Origin: Zhihengliuella sp. | GTDB lineage: Bacteria; Actinomycetota; Actinomycetes; Actinomycetales; Micrococcaceae | Assembly (NCBI RefSeq): GCF_031178195.1 | Contig: NZ_JAPSJL010000006.1 | Location: 62,001 to 126,000, forward strand | Direction: 5' to 3' | DNA length: 64,000 bases | Part shown: positions 10,239 through 18,185 of the stretch, one piece after another | Numbering within the stretch: the first letter of the stretch is position 1 | Layout: every line of letters begins with the position of its first letter | Translations under genes and position numbers: made by a program | The notes under the pieces: model-generated | The model's input: the letters and a program-made list of their open reading frames with translations, nothing else | Told to the model about the DNA's origin: nothing | Databases searched by the model: none

Positions 10239-10987
10239 CAGACGGGCAGCCTCACTTCGTTAGCGAACCAGTTCTGCAGTTCCGCGACCCACAGCCCCCA
10301 GACGCCGCTGGCCATCAGGAGGCCGAGCAGCACCAGGAGGCCGCCGCCGAGGAACATGATGGCGCGCTGGCGCTGGCGGAAGAACGCGAGCGCCCCCATG
10401 CCGCGGCGCAGGCCGAGCGCGATCAGGAGGAACGGCAGTCCGAGGCCGACGCAGTAGGCGAAGGTCAGGAGCGCACCCTTCCCGACGTCGGGATCCGGGC
10501 CGGAGCTCATCGCCAGGACGGCGGCCAGGGTGGGGCCGATGCAGGGCGCCCAGCCGAGCCCGAACACGAATCCGAGCACCGGCGCGCCCCACAGGCCCGC
10601 CGGCGGCCGGTAGTGCACCTTCCGCTCCCGCTGGAACCAGCCCAGCCCGCCCATGAAGACGACGCCCATGAGGATCACGACGACGCCCAGCGCCTGGGTG
10701 ACCCAGGCTCCCTGGAACCGCAGCCAGATGGAGACCTGGGCGAAGAGCACGCCGGCCAGCATGAAGACGACCGTGAACCCCAGGACGAACAGGGCGATGC
10801 CCGTGACCACGCGGCCGCGGCGCTGCTCGGCCAGGTCGGCCCCGGTCAGCCCGGTCACGTAGCCCAGGTACCCCGGCACGAGCGGGAGCACGCACGGGGA
10901 GAGGAAGGAGACGAGCCCGGCCAGCACCGCGACGGGCACGGCGAGCAGGAGCGAGCCGTCCTGGACGATCTCGGCGAAGGGGTTCAC
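10238..10987 (-). CDS. ccdA: Cytochrome c biogenesis / thiol-disulfide transporter CcdA
   Basis: AGLVSFLSPCVLPLVPGYLGYVTG and GWAPCIGPTLAAVL motifs. Confidence 0.94.
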   Translation of the reverse strand: MNPFAEIVQDGSLLLAVPVAVLAGLVSFLSPCVLPLVPGYLGYVTGLTGADLAEQRRGRVVTGIALFVLGFTVVFMLAGVLFAQVSIWLRFQGAWVTQALGVVVILMGVVFMGGLGWFQRERKVHYRPPAGLWGAPVLGFVFGLGWAPCIGPTLAAVLAMSSGPDPDVGKGALLTFAYCVGLGLPFLLIALGLRRGMGALAFFRQRQRAIMFLGGGLLVLLGLLMASGVWGLWVAELQNWFANEVRLPV

Positions 10988-11634
10988 GCCGTCTCGCCGA
11001 GCCGGTCTTCGATGAGCGCCTCGAGCGTCGACTTCTCCGCGACGCCGAGGATGCGGGCGGCGACCCGGCCCTGCTTGTCCAGCACGAGGGTGGTGGGGAC
11101 GGCCTGCGGATTCACGTACTGGCTCAGGGAGAGCAGGATCTCGCCCTGCGGATCCGGGGCGGAGGGGTAGGGGATCTCGAAGGTCCGCTCGAAGGCCGCC
11201 GCGGTGGCCTCCTGGTCCCGGACGTTGATGCCGACGAACTCGACGCCCTGGTCCGCGTAGCCGTGGGCGAGTTCGACCAGGTGCGGGGCCTCGACGCGGC
11301 AGGGGGCGCAGGCGGCGTACCAGAAGTTGAGGATTGTCACCTGGCCGGTCCAGTCGGAGGAGTCCAGGGCCGAGCCGTCGTAGAACGTCCCGGTCACCCG
11401 GACCGGCTCGCCGCGGTCGGCCGGGTCGTAGACCTGCACCGAGCCGTCGCCGGCAATGAAGTTCTTGCCGCTGCCGGAGCCCGCCTGCTGGGCCAGCGGA
11501 TCCTCGGCGGGGCCGCAGGCCGCCAGCGGGACGACTGCGGCCAGGGCGACGGCCGTGCGCAGGAGGGCACGGCGGCTCGGCCGACCGGGCGACGTCGGGC
11601 CGGACTGCGGTGCGGTCGGGACGATGTGGTTCAT
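10984..11634 (-). CDS. TlpA/ResA-like thiol-disulfide oxidoreductase (lipoprotein)
   Basis: Signal with lipobox (VVPLAACGPAED) and thioredoxin-like WYAACAPCRVEAPHLVELA. Start at 11634 (MNHIVPT) or 11650; overlaps ccdA start by ATGA. Confidence 0.9.
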   Translation of the reverse strand: MNHIVPTAPQSGPTSPGRPSRRALLRTAVALAAVVPLAACGPAEDPLAQQAGSGSGKNFIAGDGSVQVYDPADRGEPVRVTGTFYDGSALDSSDWTGQVTILNFWYAACAPCRVEAPHLVELAHGYADQGVEFVGINVRDQEATAAAFERTFEIPYPSAPDPQGEILLSLSQYVNPQAVPTTLVLDKQGRVAARILGVAEKSTLEALIEDRLGETA

Positions 11635-11702
11635 CAGTGGGCTTTCCATGGCGGTGCTGGGGGTCGGGAGCGGGGCTGGGCCTGAGCCCGCTGCGGCACG
11701 GA

Positions 11703-12365
11703 TCAGGCGCCGGGCAGGTTGGCGGCGTCCGCCAGCAGGTCGGCGCACGGCTCCGCGTACCGGACGCCGACCAGCCGGTCGCCCTCGAAGTCCAGGCTCG
11801 TGATCGAGGCGAGCGAGCACTCGCGGCGGCGCGGGTCGTGCCAGAGGCGGCGGTTCTCGGCGGCCAGGCGCGTCACCCAAATGGGGAGCTGGTGCGCCAC
11901 CAGAATGGTCTCCGCACCCTCGCCGCCGAGCTCGACGGCGCGGCCGCGGTGATCCTGCACGGCTTCCATGACGCGGGCCACCTGGTCCCGGTAGGGCTCG
12001 CCCCACGAGGGCCGGCAGGGATTGGCCAGCAGCGGCCAGATCCGCGGGTTCCGGAGCTGCTCCTTGATCCGCGACATGCCCTCGAACCGGTTCTCGGCCT
12101 CGATGATCCGGGGCTCCTCCCCCAGCTCGAGGCCGAGGGCCTGGGCCGTCGGACGGGCCGTCTCCTGCGCGCGCAGCAGCGGCGAGGCGGCGATGCCGAC
12201 GATCTTCGCACCGGCATCGCGCTGGGCGACGAAGTGCTCGGCCACGCGCTCTGCCATCCGGTGGCCGAGCTCGGAGAGGTGGTAGCCCGGCAGGCGGCCG
12301 TAGAGCACGCGATCGGGATTGTGCACCTCTCCATGGCGCAGGAGGTGGACGGTTGCTTGGGCCAT
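11703..12365 (-). CDS. Histidine phosphatase family protein
   Basis: MAQATVHLLRHGEVHNPDRVLYGRLPGYHLSELG...; RHG motif. Confidence 0.9.
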   Translation of the reverse strand: MAQATVHLLRHGEVHNPDRVLYGRLPGYHLSELGHRMAERVAEHFVAQRDAGAKIVGIAASPLLRAQETARPTAQALGLELGEEPRIIEAENRFEGMSRIKEQLRNPRIWPLLANPCRPSWGEPYRDQVARVMEAVQDHRGRAVELGGEGAETILVAHQLPIWVTRLAAENRRLWHDPRRRECSLASITSLDFEGDRLVGVRYAEPCADLLADAANLPGA

Positions 12366-12596
12366 GGGCCTCATTCTCTCATTCGCGGACGCGGTCCGCG
12401 TAACAGGGCGGGCACCGCCACAGGGTTGCAGCAGCGCCTCTCCCGCCGCCCGCGCAGCGGATCCGCAGGACTTCGACAATTCGTAGAAATCATACCGGCA
12501 AACCCTTGGCGCGAGATGGGAACGCCCACCCCGGCCGGGCGGGGCACGCCGGCCGCGCAGGCGGGCGCCCCTCAAGAAATCCTCCCGCCGGCTGGT

Positions 12597-12614
12597 TATA
12601 TGCAAATGCATGTA
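12597..12614. promoter_or_regulatory. Candidate operator: imperfect inverted repeat TATATGCA-AA-TGCATGTA upstream of yceI
   Basis: AT-rich inverted repeat in a very GC-rich background, about 100 nt upstream of the yceI start. Confidence 0.4.
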
Positions 12615-12710
12615 ATACAGTGGGGGCAACGGCGGCCACGAGGCCTCCGCCGAACACCCAGGGCGTCGGCCACACGGCGGGGCCCGCACCCGGAGCAAGG
12701 AGAGAGACGC

Positions 12711-13256
12711 ATGGCAATCGCAGCAGACATCACGGCAGGCACCTGGACCATCGACAACTCGCACTCGGAGGTCGGGTTCTCGGTCCGGCACGCCGGCATC
12801 AGCAAGGTCCGCGGCCGCTTCAGCGACGTGGAGGGCACCCTCGTGGTCGGCGAGGACGTCGCCGACTCCACCCTGGAGGCCGTCGTCCAGATCGACTCCG
12901 TCGACACCGGCGACGCCAACCGTGACGGCCACCTGAAGGGCGAGGACTTCTTCGACGCGGAGAAGTTCCCCACCATGACCTTCGCCGGCAGGGACCTGAA
13001 GGGCTCAGGCAGCGAGTTCACGCTCGTCGGCGACCTGACCATCCGCGGCAACACCCAGCCGATCGAGCTGGACGTGGAGTTCCACGGCACGGCCGTCGAC
13101 CCGTTCGGCACGACCCGCGCCGGGTTCGAGGCCACCGCGGTCATCAGCCGCAAGGAGTTCGGCCTGACCTGGAACGCGGCCCTCGAGGCCGGCGGCGTCC
13201 TGGTCGGCGACAAGGTCACCATCGTCCTGGACCTCTCCTTCGTGAAGGCCGACTGA
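12711..13256 (+). CDS. YceI family protein
   Basis: GTWTIDNSHSEVGFSVRHAGISKVRGRFSDVEGTL...; ATG 12711 with aaggagag upstream. Confidence 0.95.
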   Translation: MAIAADITAGTWTIDNSHSEVGFSVRHAGISKVRGRFSDVEGTLVVGEDVADSTLEAVVQIDSVDTGDANRDGHLKGEDFFDAEKFPTMTFAGRDLKGSGSEFTLVGDLTIRGNTQPIELDVEFHGTAVDPFGTTRAGFEATAVISRKEFGLTWNAALEAGGVLVGDKVTIVLDLSFVKAD

Positions 13257-13309
13257 TCCAGTCGCCTCCCACGGGGCCGCGCCAGTCCTGACGACACGGC
13301 CCACCCATG

Positions 13310-13357
13310 ACGACGGCGCCCGATGCCTCTCCTGCGGGAGGCACCGGGCGCCGTCGT
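13310..13357. terminator. Terminator-like hairpin downstream of yceI
   Basis: acgacggcgcccg-a-tgcctc...gaggca-c-cgggcgccgtcgt inverted repeat. Confidence 0.7.
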
Positions 13358-13430
13358 GCTGCGGGGGCCCGGAAGCGCCGCGCGAGCACTAGTCTGGAGG
13401 CAGACCCGAACCCACGCATATGGAGGAACC

Positions 13431-14273
13431 ATGAGCACCACCGGAAGCGGCGGATTCAACTCGCCGGACGAACCGCCGCGCTACGGCATCCGCGTCCCCC
13501 GGGACGGCAACGGCGGCGACTCCTCCGGCCGGAACGACGGCGACCAGGGCTCGCAGGAGCCGCGGGGCCACCGCGATCAGAACGACCCGCAGAGCGGCCA
13601 GCAGAGCCCGGGCCAGTACCCGCCGCCGCCCCCTGCGGCCTACGGCCAGCCGGGCCAGCAGGGCGGCTACGGCCAGGGGCAGCCGGGTGGCTACGGCCAG
13701 CCCGCCCCGGGGCAGGCACCCTACGGCCAGCACGGTTATGGACAGCAGGGACCGGGGCAGCCGTACAACTACCCGCAGCCGGGCTACGGCCTGCAGCCGC
13801 CGCAGGCGCCGGCCGAGCCACCGAAGGAGATCAAGACCTCGTTCGGCCTCATCATCGCCGCCGGCGTCCTCTCCCTGATCAGCGGCATCATGCTGCTGAT
13901 CCTGCCCAACCGCGTCCTCGCGAGCCAGATGGACGACGTGATCGCCCAGGATCCGATGCTCGCCGAGCAGATGGAGCTGGCCGGACTGGACATGGACGCG
14001 CTGCTCACCATGGTCAAGACCACCGGTTTCGTCTTCATCCTCATCGGTGTGGGCATCTACGCGCTGATCGCGTTCTTCATCCGCAAGGGAAGCAACGGCG
14101 CCCGGATCACGGGCACGGTGCTCGCGGCGATCTCCCTGCTCAACCTCTTCAGCGCCGACCTGCTCTCGATCGCGACCACGCTGCTGGGCGTCGCCGGCAT
14201 CGTCTTCGCCTGGCTGCGCCCGGCGTCGGACTACATCCGCGCCACCCGCGACGCCAAGCGCTGGCGCCGCTGA
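13431..14273 (+). CDS. Hypothetical membrane protein (DUF4064-like) with Pro/Gly/Tyr/Gln-rich N-terminus
   Basis: 281 codons; N-terminus rich in YGQPGQQGGYGQGQPGGYGQ; C-terminal TM region TSFGLIIAAGVLSLISGIMLLI. ATG 13431 after ggagg. Confidence 0.75.
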   Translation: MSTTGSGGFNSPDEPPRYGIRVPRDGNGGDSSGRNDGDQGSQEPRGHRDQNDPQSGQQSPGQYPPPPPAAYGQPGQQGGYGQGQPGGYGQPAPGQAPYGQHGYGQQGPGQPYNYPQPGYGLQPPQAPAEPPKEIKTSFGLIIAAGVLSLISGIMLLILPNRVLASQMDDVIAQDPMLAEQMELAGLDMDALLTMVKTTGFVFILIGVGIYALIAFFIRKGSNGARITGTVLAAISLLNLFSADLLSIATTLLGVAGIVFAWLRPASDYIRATRDAKRWRR

Positions 14274-14369
14274 GCCGCCGCTGACCCCGCCGACCCGGCC
14301 GGCCCGTTCCGCCGTGGAGCGAGCCGGCCGGCTCCGTCGAGACGGCCCGGCCCCCTCGCGGCCGAGCGC

Positions 14370-15062
14370 CTACTCGGACTGCAACGGGGGCACGGCATCC
14401 TGATGCCCGACCCCCTGGTGCGCGTAGTAGGCCAGGATCTGCAGCTCGCGGGACATGTCCACCTGGCGGATGTTGACCTCGGCGGGTGCCTGCAGCACCA
14501 CGGGTGCGAAGTTCAGGATGCTGCGGATCCCCGCGGCGACGAGCTGGTCGCACACGCCCTGCGCCACGGCGCCCGGGACGGCGATGACGGCCATGTTCAC
14601 CGACTCCGCCGCGACGATGGACTCCAGCTCCGAGGCCGGGCTGACCCGCAGCCCGGCCACGGAGCGGCCGACCTCGGTCGGCGACTGGTCCAGAATGGCC
14701 TTGAGCTCGAATCCGTGGCCACGGAAGCCGGAGAAGCCCGCCAGCGCCCGCCCGAGGTTTCCGGCGCCGATGATCGCCATGCGCCACTGCCGCTTCAGAC
14801 CGAGCGTGGCGCCGATGTGGTCGGCCAGCCCGGGGACGTCGTAGCCGACGCCGCGGCGCCCGAACGAGCCGCCCAACAGTGAGAGGTCCTTGCGCAGGAT
14901 CGCCGGGTTCGCCCCCGCAGCGCTCGCCAGCGTCTCCGAGGAGACCGTCCGCTGCCCGGCGAGCTGCGCGGCCTCGAGCGCGCGCAGGTAGACCGTGAGC
15001 CGCTCCAGGGTCGCTTCGGGGAGGGCTCTCCCGCCGTGCTGCTGCGTATCGCGGTCGGTCAC
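14370..15062 (-). CDS. rex: Redox-sensing transcriptional repressor Rex
   Basis: From GTG 15062: VTDRDTQQHGGRALPEATLERLTVYLRALEAAQLAGQRTVSSETLASAAGANPAILRKDLSLLGGSFGRRGVGYDV...IIGAGNLGRALAG. Confidence 0.95.
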   Translation of the reverse strand: MTDRDTQQHGGRALPEATLERLTVYLRALEAAQLAGQRTVSSETLASAAGANPAILRKDLSLLGGSFGRRGVGYDVPGLADHIGATLGLKRQWRMAIIGAGNLGRALAGFSGFRGHGFELKAILDQSPTEVGRSVAGLRVSPASELESIVAAESVNMAVIAVPGAVAQGVCDQLVAAGIRSILNFAPVVLQAPAEVNIRQVDMSRELQILAYYAHQGVGHQDAVPPLQSE

Positions 15063-15313
15063 CGGGTGAGGAGCCTCTCCAGTCGCGCCGGGTCGATGAC
15101 CCAGAAGTCGCGTTGTACCCCGTCGATCATGAGCACGGGGACCTCCTCGGAGAAGCGGGCGGCGAGTTCGGCGTCGTCGTCGATGCTGCGCTCCGCCCAC
15201 GTGAGGCCCAGCCGGGCGGTGACGGAGTCCACGGTGCTCCGCGCTTCGGCGCAGAGGTGGCATCCGGACCGGGTCAGGAGCACGACCTCGGGTGCGGGAA
15301 CGTCCGTTGTCAT
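15059..15313 (-). CDS. Glutaredoxin family protein
   Basis: EVVLLTRSGCHLCAEARSTVDSV (CxxC) ... EVPVLMIDGVQRDFWVIDPARLERLL; stop overlaps the rex GTG start (GTGA). Confidence 0.9.
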   Translation of the reverse strand: MTTDVPAPEVVLLTRSGCHLCAEARSTVDSVTARLGLTWAERSIDDDAELAARFSEEVPVLMIDGVQRDFWVIDPARLERLLTR

Positions 15314-15415
15314 GTTTCCAATGTAGCGCCAGCGCCCCGCTGCGCCGTGCTCGCACGGGCCCTGCGACGGGCCGTGACGCCACCCGGGGTGACTCGTTTC
15401 ACGGTGTCGATGCAC

Positions 15416-15460
15416 GCGAAGCGGGGCGCCCCTCCGGTCAGGAGGGACGCCCCGCTTCGC
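15416..15460. terminator. Strong hairpin between bS22 and glutaredoxin genes
   Basis: gcgaagcggggcg-c-ccctcc...ggaggg-a-cgccccgcttcgc. Confidence 0.75.
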
Positions 15461-15487
15461 TCGCACCCGCGGCTGGACCGCGCGGTG

Positions 15488-15586
15488 CTACTTCTTGTTG
15501 CGGCGCTGGTGGCGGGTCTTGCGAAGCAGCTTGCGGTGCTTCTTCTTCGCCATACGCTTGCGGCGCTTCTTGATAACAGAGCCCAT
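15488..15586 (-). CDS. bS22-type micro ribosomal protein (AURKAIP1/COX24-domain)
   Basis: Translation [32 protein letters not shown]; 32 aa, below the ORF track cutoff. Confidence 0.93.
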   Translation of the reverse strand: MGSVIKKRRKRMAKKKHRKLLRKTRHQRRNKK

Positions 15587-15725
15587 GAATACCTCACTCA
15601 ATACGTAGTTGCGTCTCACCCGAAGGCACACGAGCGCAACCAACGGACGTTAAACGTTCTCTAACAGATTACCCGCTCCAGAGCGGCCCCCGGACCACGC
15701 GTGGGTCCGGGGCCGACGGCTGCAC

Positions 15726-15938
15726 TCAGCCGGTGGCCGAATTCCCGTCGATCTGCGCGCCGCGCAGATACTCGGCGACGGCGTTCTCCGGCACGCGGTA
15801 GGACCGTCCGAACCGAACGGCGGGCAGCTCCGCGGAGTGGATCAGGCGGTAGACAGTCATCTTCGAGACCCGCATGACCTCCGCGACCTCCGCCACGGTC
15901 ATGAAGCGGGCGTCCGCGAAATTCTGACCATCCGCCAT
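15726..15938 (-). CDS. BldC/excisionase-like helix-turn-helix DNA-binding protein
   Basis: MADGQNFADARFMTVAEVAEVMRVSKMTVYRLIHSAELPAVRFGRSYRVPENAVAEYLRGAQIDGNSATG. Confidence 0.9.
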   Translation of the reverse strand: MADGQNFADARFMTVAEVAEVMRVSKMTVYRLIHSAELPAVRFGRSYRVPENAVAEYLRGAQIDGNSATG

Positions 15939-16146
15939 ACTCACACTCTCCTGCCTTAGCCGACGGACTCCACCGAGTCCCGCGCCACGGCACCCGCCCC
16001 GCCATCGGGGACGGTGATTCGCGGCGCACGCGTGATCGGCTCGGAGCCGTGTCATCTCGAGAAGCAACAATAGTGGCCGGTCGGGGTTAAGCGAAACCAC
16101 CTCCCCTTCCGCACCCCACCGTGACGCCCGCCACGGGCAGGACGGC

Positions 16147-17277
16147 TCAGTCCGCCAGTGCGGCCCGGGAGCGGTGCGCGACGGCGTCGGCGAGCCGGCC
16201 GAGGCCGGCCTCCGTGGCCTCCCATCCCATGCACGCGTCGGTGATCGACTGCCCGGTGACCAACGCCGCCGGATCGTGGGCACCCGGCGTGAACTTCTGA
16301 GCCCCGGGGACCAGGAAGCTCTCCGACATGATCCCGGCGATGCCGTCCTCGCCGGCGGCGATGCGCTCCGCCAGATCGTCGAGGACGGCGGCCTGCCGCG
16401 TGTGGGACTTCCCCGAGTTCGCGTGGGAGGCGTCCACGATCAGGCGGGGGTTCAGGCCGGCCGCGGCCAGCGTCGCCGAAGCGTCGGCGACGTGGCCTGC
16501 GGAGTAGTTGGGTCCGTCCGAGCCGCCGCGGAGGATCAGGTGCACGTCCCGGTTGCCCCGGGTGGAGACCAGGGACGCCCGGCCGTCGTCGTCGATGCCG
16601 ACGAAGGACTGCTCGGCCGCTGCGGCACCGCACGCGTCGAGGGCGATCTGGAGATCGCCGGCCGTGCCGTTCTTGAATCCGACCGGCATGGACAGCCCGG
16701 AGACGAGCTGGCGGTGGATCTGGCTCTCGGTGGTGCGGGCCCCGATGGCGCCCCAGGAGACCAGGTCGGCGACGTACTGCGGCGTGATCGGCTCGAGGAA
16801 CTCGGTGGCGGTCGGCAGGCCCAGCCCGGCGACCCGCAGGAGGAAGCCGCGGGCGGCGCGCAGGCCCTCGGCGATCCGGTGCGAGCCGTCGAGGCCCGGG
16901 TCGTTGATGAGGCCCTTCCAGCCCACCGTGGTGCGCGGCTTCTCGAAGTAGGTCCGCATCACGATCAGGAGCTCTCCGCGGTGCTGCTCGGCGATCCGGG
17001 CGAGGCGGGCGGCGTATTCGAGACCTGCGTCGACGTCGTGGATGGAGCACGGGCCGACGATCACGAGGAGGCGAGGGTCGACGCCGTCCAGCACCGCGCG
17101 GACCTCGTCGCGGTGGCGCTCGATCTGCGCCTGGAGCCCCGGCCCGGCGGGCAGCTCGGAGCGGAGCTCGGACGGGCTCGGCAACGGGGAGAAGTCCTTG
17201 ACGCGGACATTGTTCGTGCCCCGGTCCTCCGGGCGGGAACGGTCGGCGGGTGCGGTGGTCTCGGTGGTGATGCTCAT
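16147..17277 (-). CDS. 3-deoxy-7-phosphoheptulonate (DAHP) synthase, class I
   Basis: VIVGPCSIHDVDAGLEYAARLA, MRTYFEKPRTTVGWKGLINDPGLDGS, ILRGGSDGPNY, DASHANSGKS, TDACMGWEAT. Confidence 0.95.
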   Translation of the reverse strand: MSITTETTAPADRSRPEDRGTNNVRVKDFSPLPSPSELRSELPAGPGLQAQIERHRDEVRAVLDGVDPRLLVIVGPCSIHDVDAGLEYAARLARIAEQHRGELLIVMRTYFEKPRTTVGWKGLINDPGLDGSHRIAEGLRAARGFLLRVAGLGLPTATEFLEPITPQYVADLVSWGAIGARTTESQIHRQLVSGLSMPVGFKNGTAGDLQIALDACGAAAAEQSFVGIDDDGRASLVSTRGNRDVHLILRGGSDGPNYSAGHVADASATLAAAGLNPRLIVDASHANSGKSHTRQAAVLDDLAERIAAGEDGIAGIMSESFLVPGAQKFTPGAHDPAALVTGQSITDACMGWEATEAGLGRLADAVAHRSRAALAD

Positions 17278-17335
17278 GCGGGGGCCTTCCGGGATGGCGG
17301 CTCCGCATGGTTCTCACCTGCAGAGCCGGGTATAG

Positions 17336-17366
17336 AAAAAGGACCTCGGGCGGGTGCCCGGGTCCT
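17336..17366 (-). terminator. Intrinsic terminator in the 5' region of the DAHP synthase gene (candidate attenuator)
   Basis: Minus strand AGGACC-CGGGC-ACCC-GCCCG-A-GGTCCT followed by TTTTCTATA; between leader peptide and DAHP synthase. Confidence 0.85.
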
Positions 17367-17392
17367 GTCGGCTCTGAAGGTCGTTGGATGCG

Positions 17393-17452
17393 CTAGAAGC
17401 GCGAGGGCCCCTCCAGAGCCGACGCAAAATACGCATACCAACGCTTGATCAT
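17393..17452 (-). CDS. Aromatic amino acid leader peptide for DAHP synthase
   Basis: ATG at 17452: MIKRWYAYFASALEGPSRF*; codons TGG-TAT-GCG-TAT-TTT; followed by terminator hairpin then DAHP synthase. Confidence 0.8.
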   Translation of the reverse strand: MIKRWYAYFASALEGPSRF

Positions 17453-17559
17453 GCCCAGAAGCGTACACCGGAACGGCAGTCCCCGGCCACGTATGACGCC
17501 GCGGCACCCCTCGACGGGATGGGTCGCGCGGAGCACAGGCCCTCCGGGGCGCGACCCGC

Positions 17560-18129
17560 TCAGCGGCGGCGGCCGATCCGTCCCTGCGGGAACCTGGGCT
17601 TCGGCAGACGGTTGAGCAGGTGCTGGGCCCGGTCCGCGACCTGCTCGACGGTCGCGCCGACGGCCCGCCCGAACTCCTTGGGCTGCCCCTCCCGCACGAC
17701 CTGCCCGTCCCGGGCGGGCTGGCCGGCCGGCGCCGTCTCGCCGGACGCGGGCGGGGCACCGACCGTCTCCGCGATCCGAGCGGCGCGGGCGGATTCCCCG
17801 GAGGCACCCGCCGGATGGACCGTCGGCCGGAGGACGGAGGGCGTGCGGCCGGCCGTGGCGGCCAGCTCGGCGAACGGCGTGAACCATTCGGCAGCGGCCA
17901 CCAGGCCGGCGACCTCCACCCCGTAGTACCGGCGCTGTCCCTCGGCCCGGGTGCTCACCAGCTGCGCCTCGCGGAGGACCTTCAAGTGCTTGGACACGGT
18001 GGGCTGGCTGACGCCCAGGCGCTCGACGAGCTCGCCCACGGCCAGGTCGCCGTCGAGGAGCTCCTCGAGGATGCGACGACGCGTCGCGTCGGAGATCACC
18101 GGGAACACAGAGTCGAACACCATGGCCAT
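17560..18129 (-). CDS. ArsR-type winged-helix transcriptional regulator
   Basis: DATRRRILEELLDGDLAVGELVERLGVSQPTVSKHLKVLREAQLVSTRAEGQRRYYGV. Confidence 0.9.
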   Translation of the reverse strand: MAMVFDSVFPVISDATRRRILEELLDGDLAVGELVERLGVSQPTVSKHLKVLREAQLVSTRAEGQRRYYGVEVAGLVAAAEWFTPFAELAATAGRTPSVLRPTVHPAGASGESARAARIAETVGAPPASGETAPAGQPARDGQVVREGQPKEFGRAVGATVEQVADRAQHLLNRLPKPRFPQGRIGRRR

Positions 18130-18185
18130 CACCCTAATCGCATATACGCCGTGAGGCATTCTTCGAGGCGATTCGTGACGGGCGG

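Noticed and set aside
15663-15722. Hairpin ggcccccggaccacgcgtgggtccggggcc as a regulatory RNA
   Set aside because: Position immediately after the BldC-like gene stop suggests an ordinary terminator with a bulge.
17393-17887. 164-aa minus-strand ORF as a protein
   Set aside because: Upstream part overlaps the ArsR-like gene out of frame; only its last 19 codons (the leader peptide) are supported.
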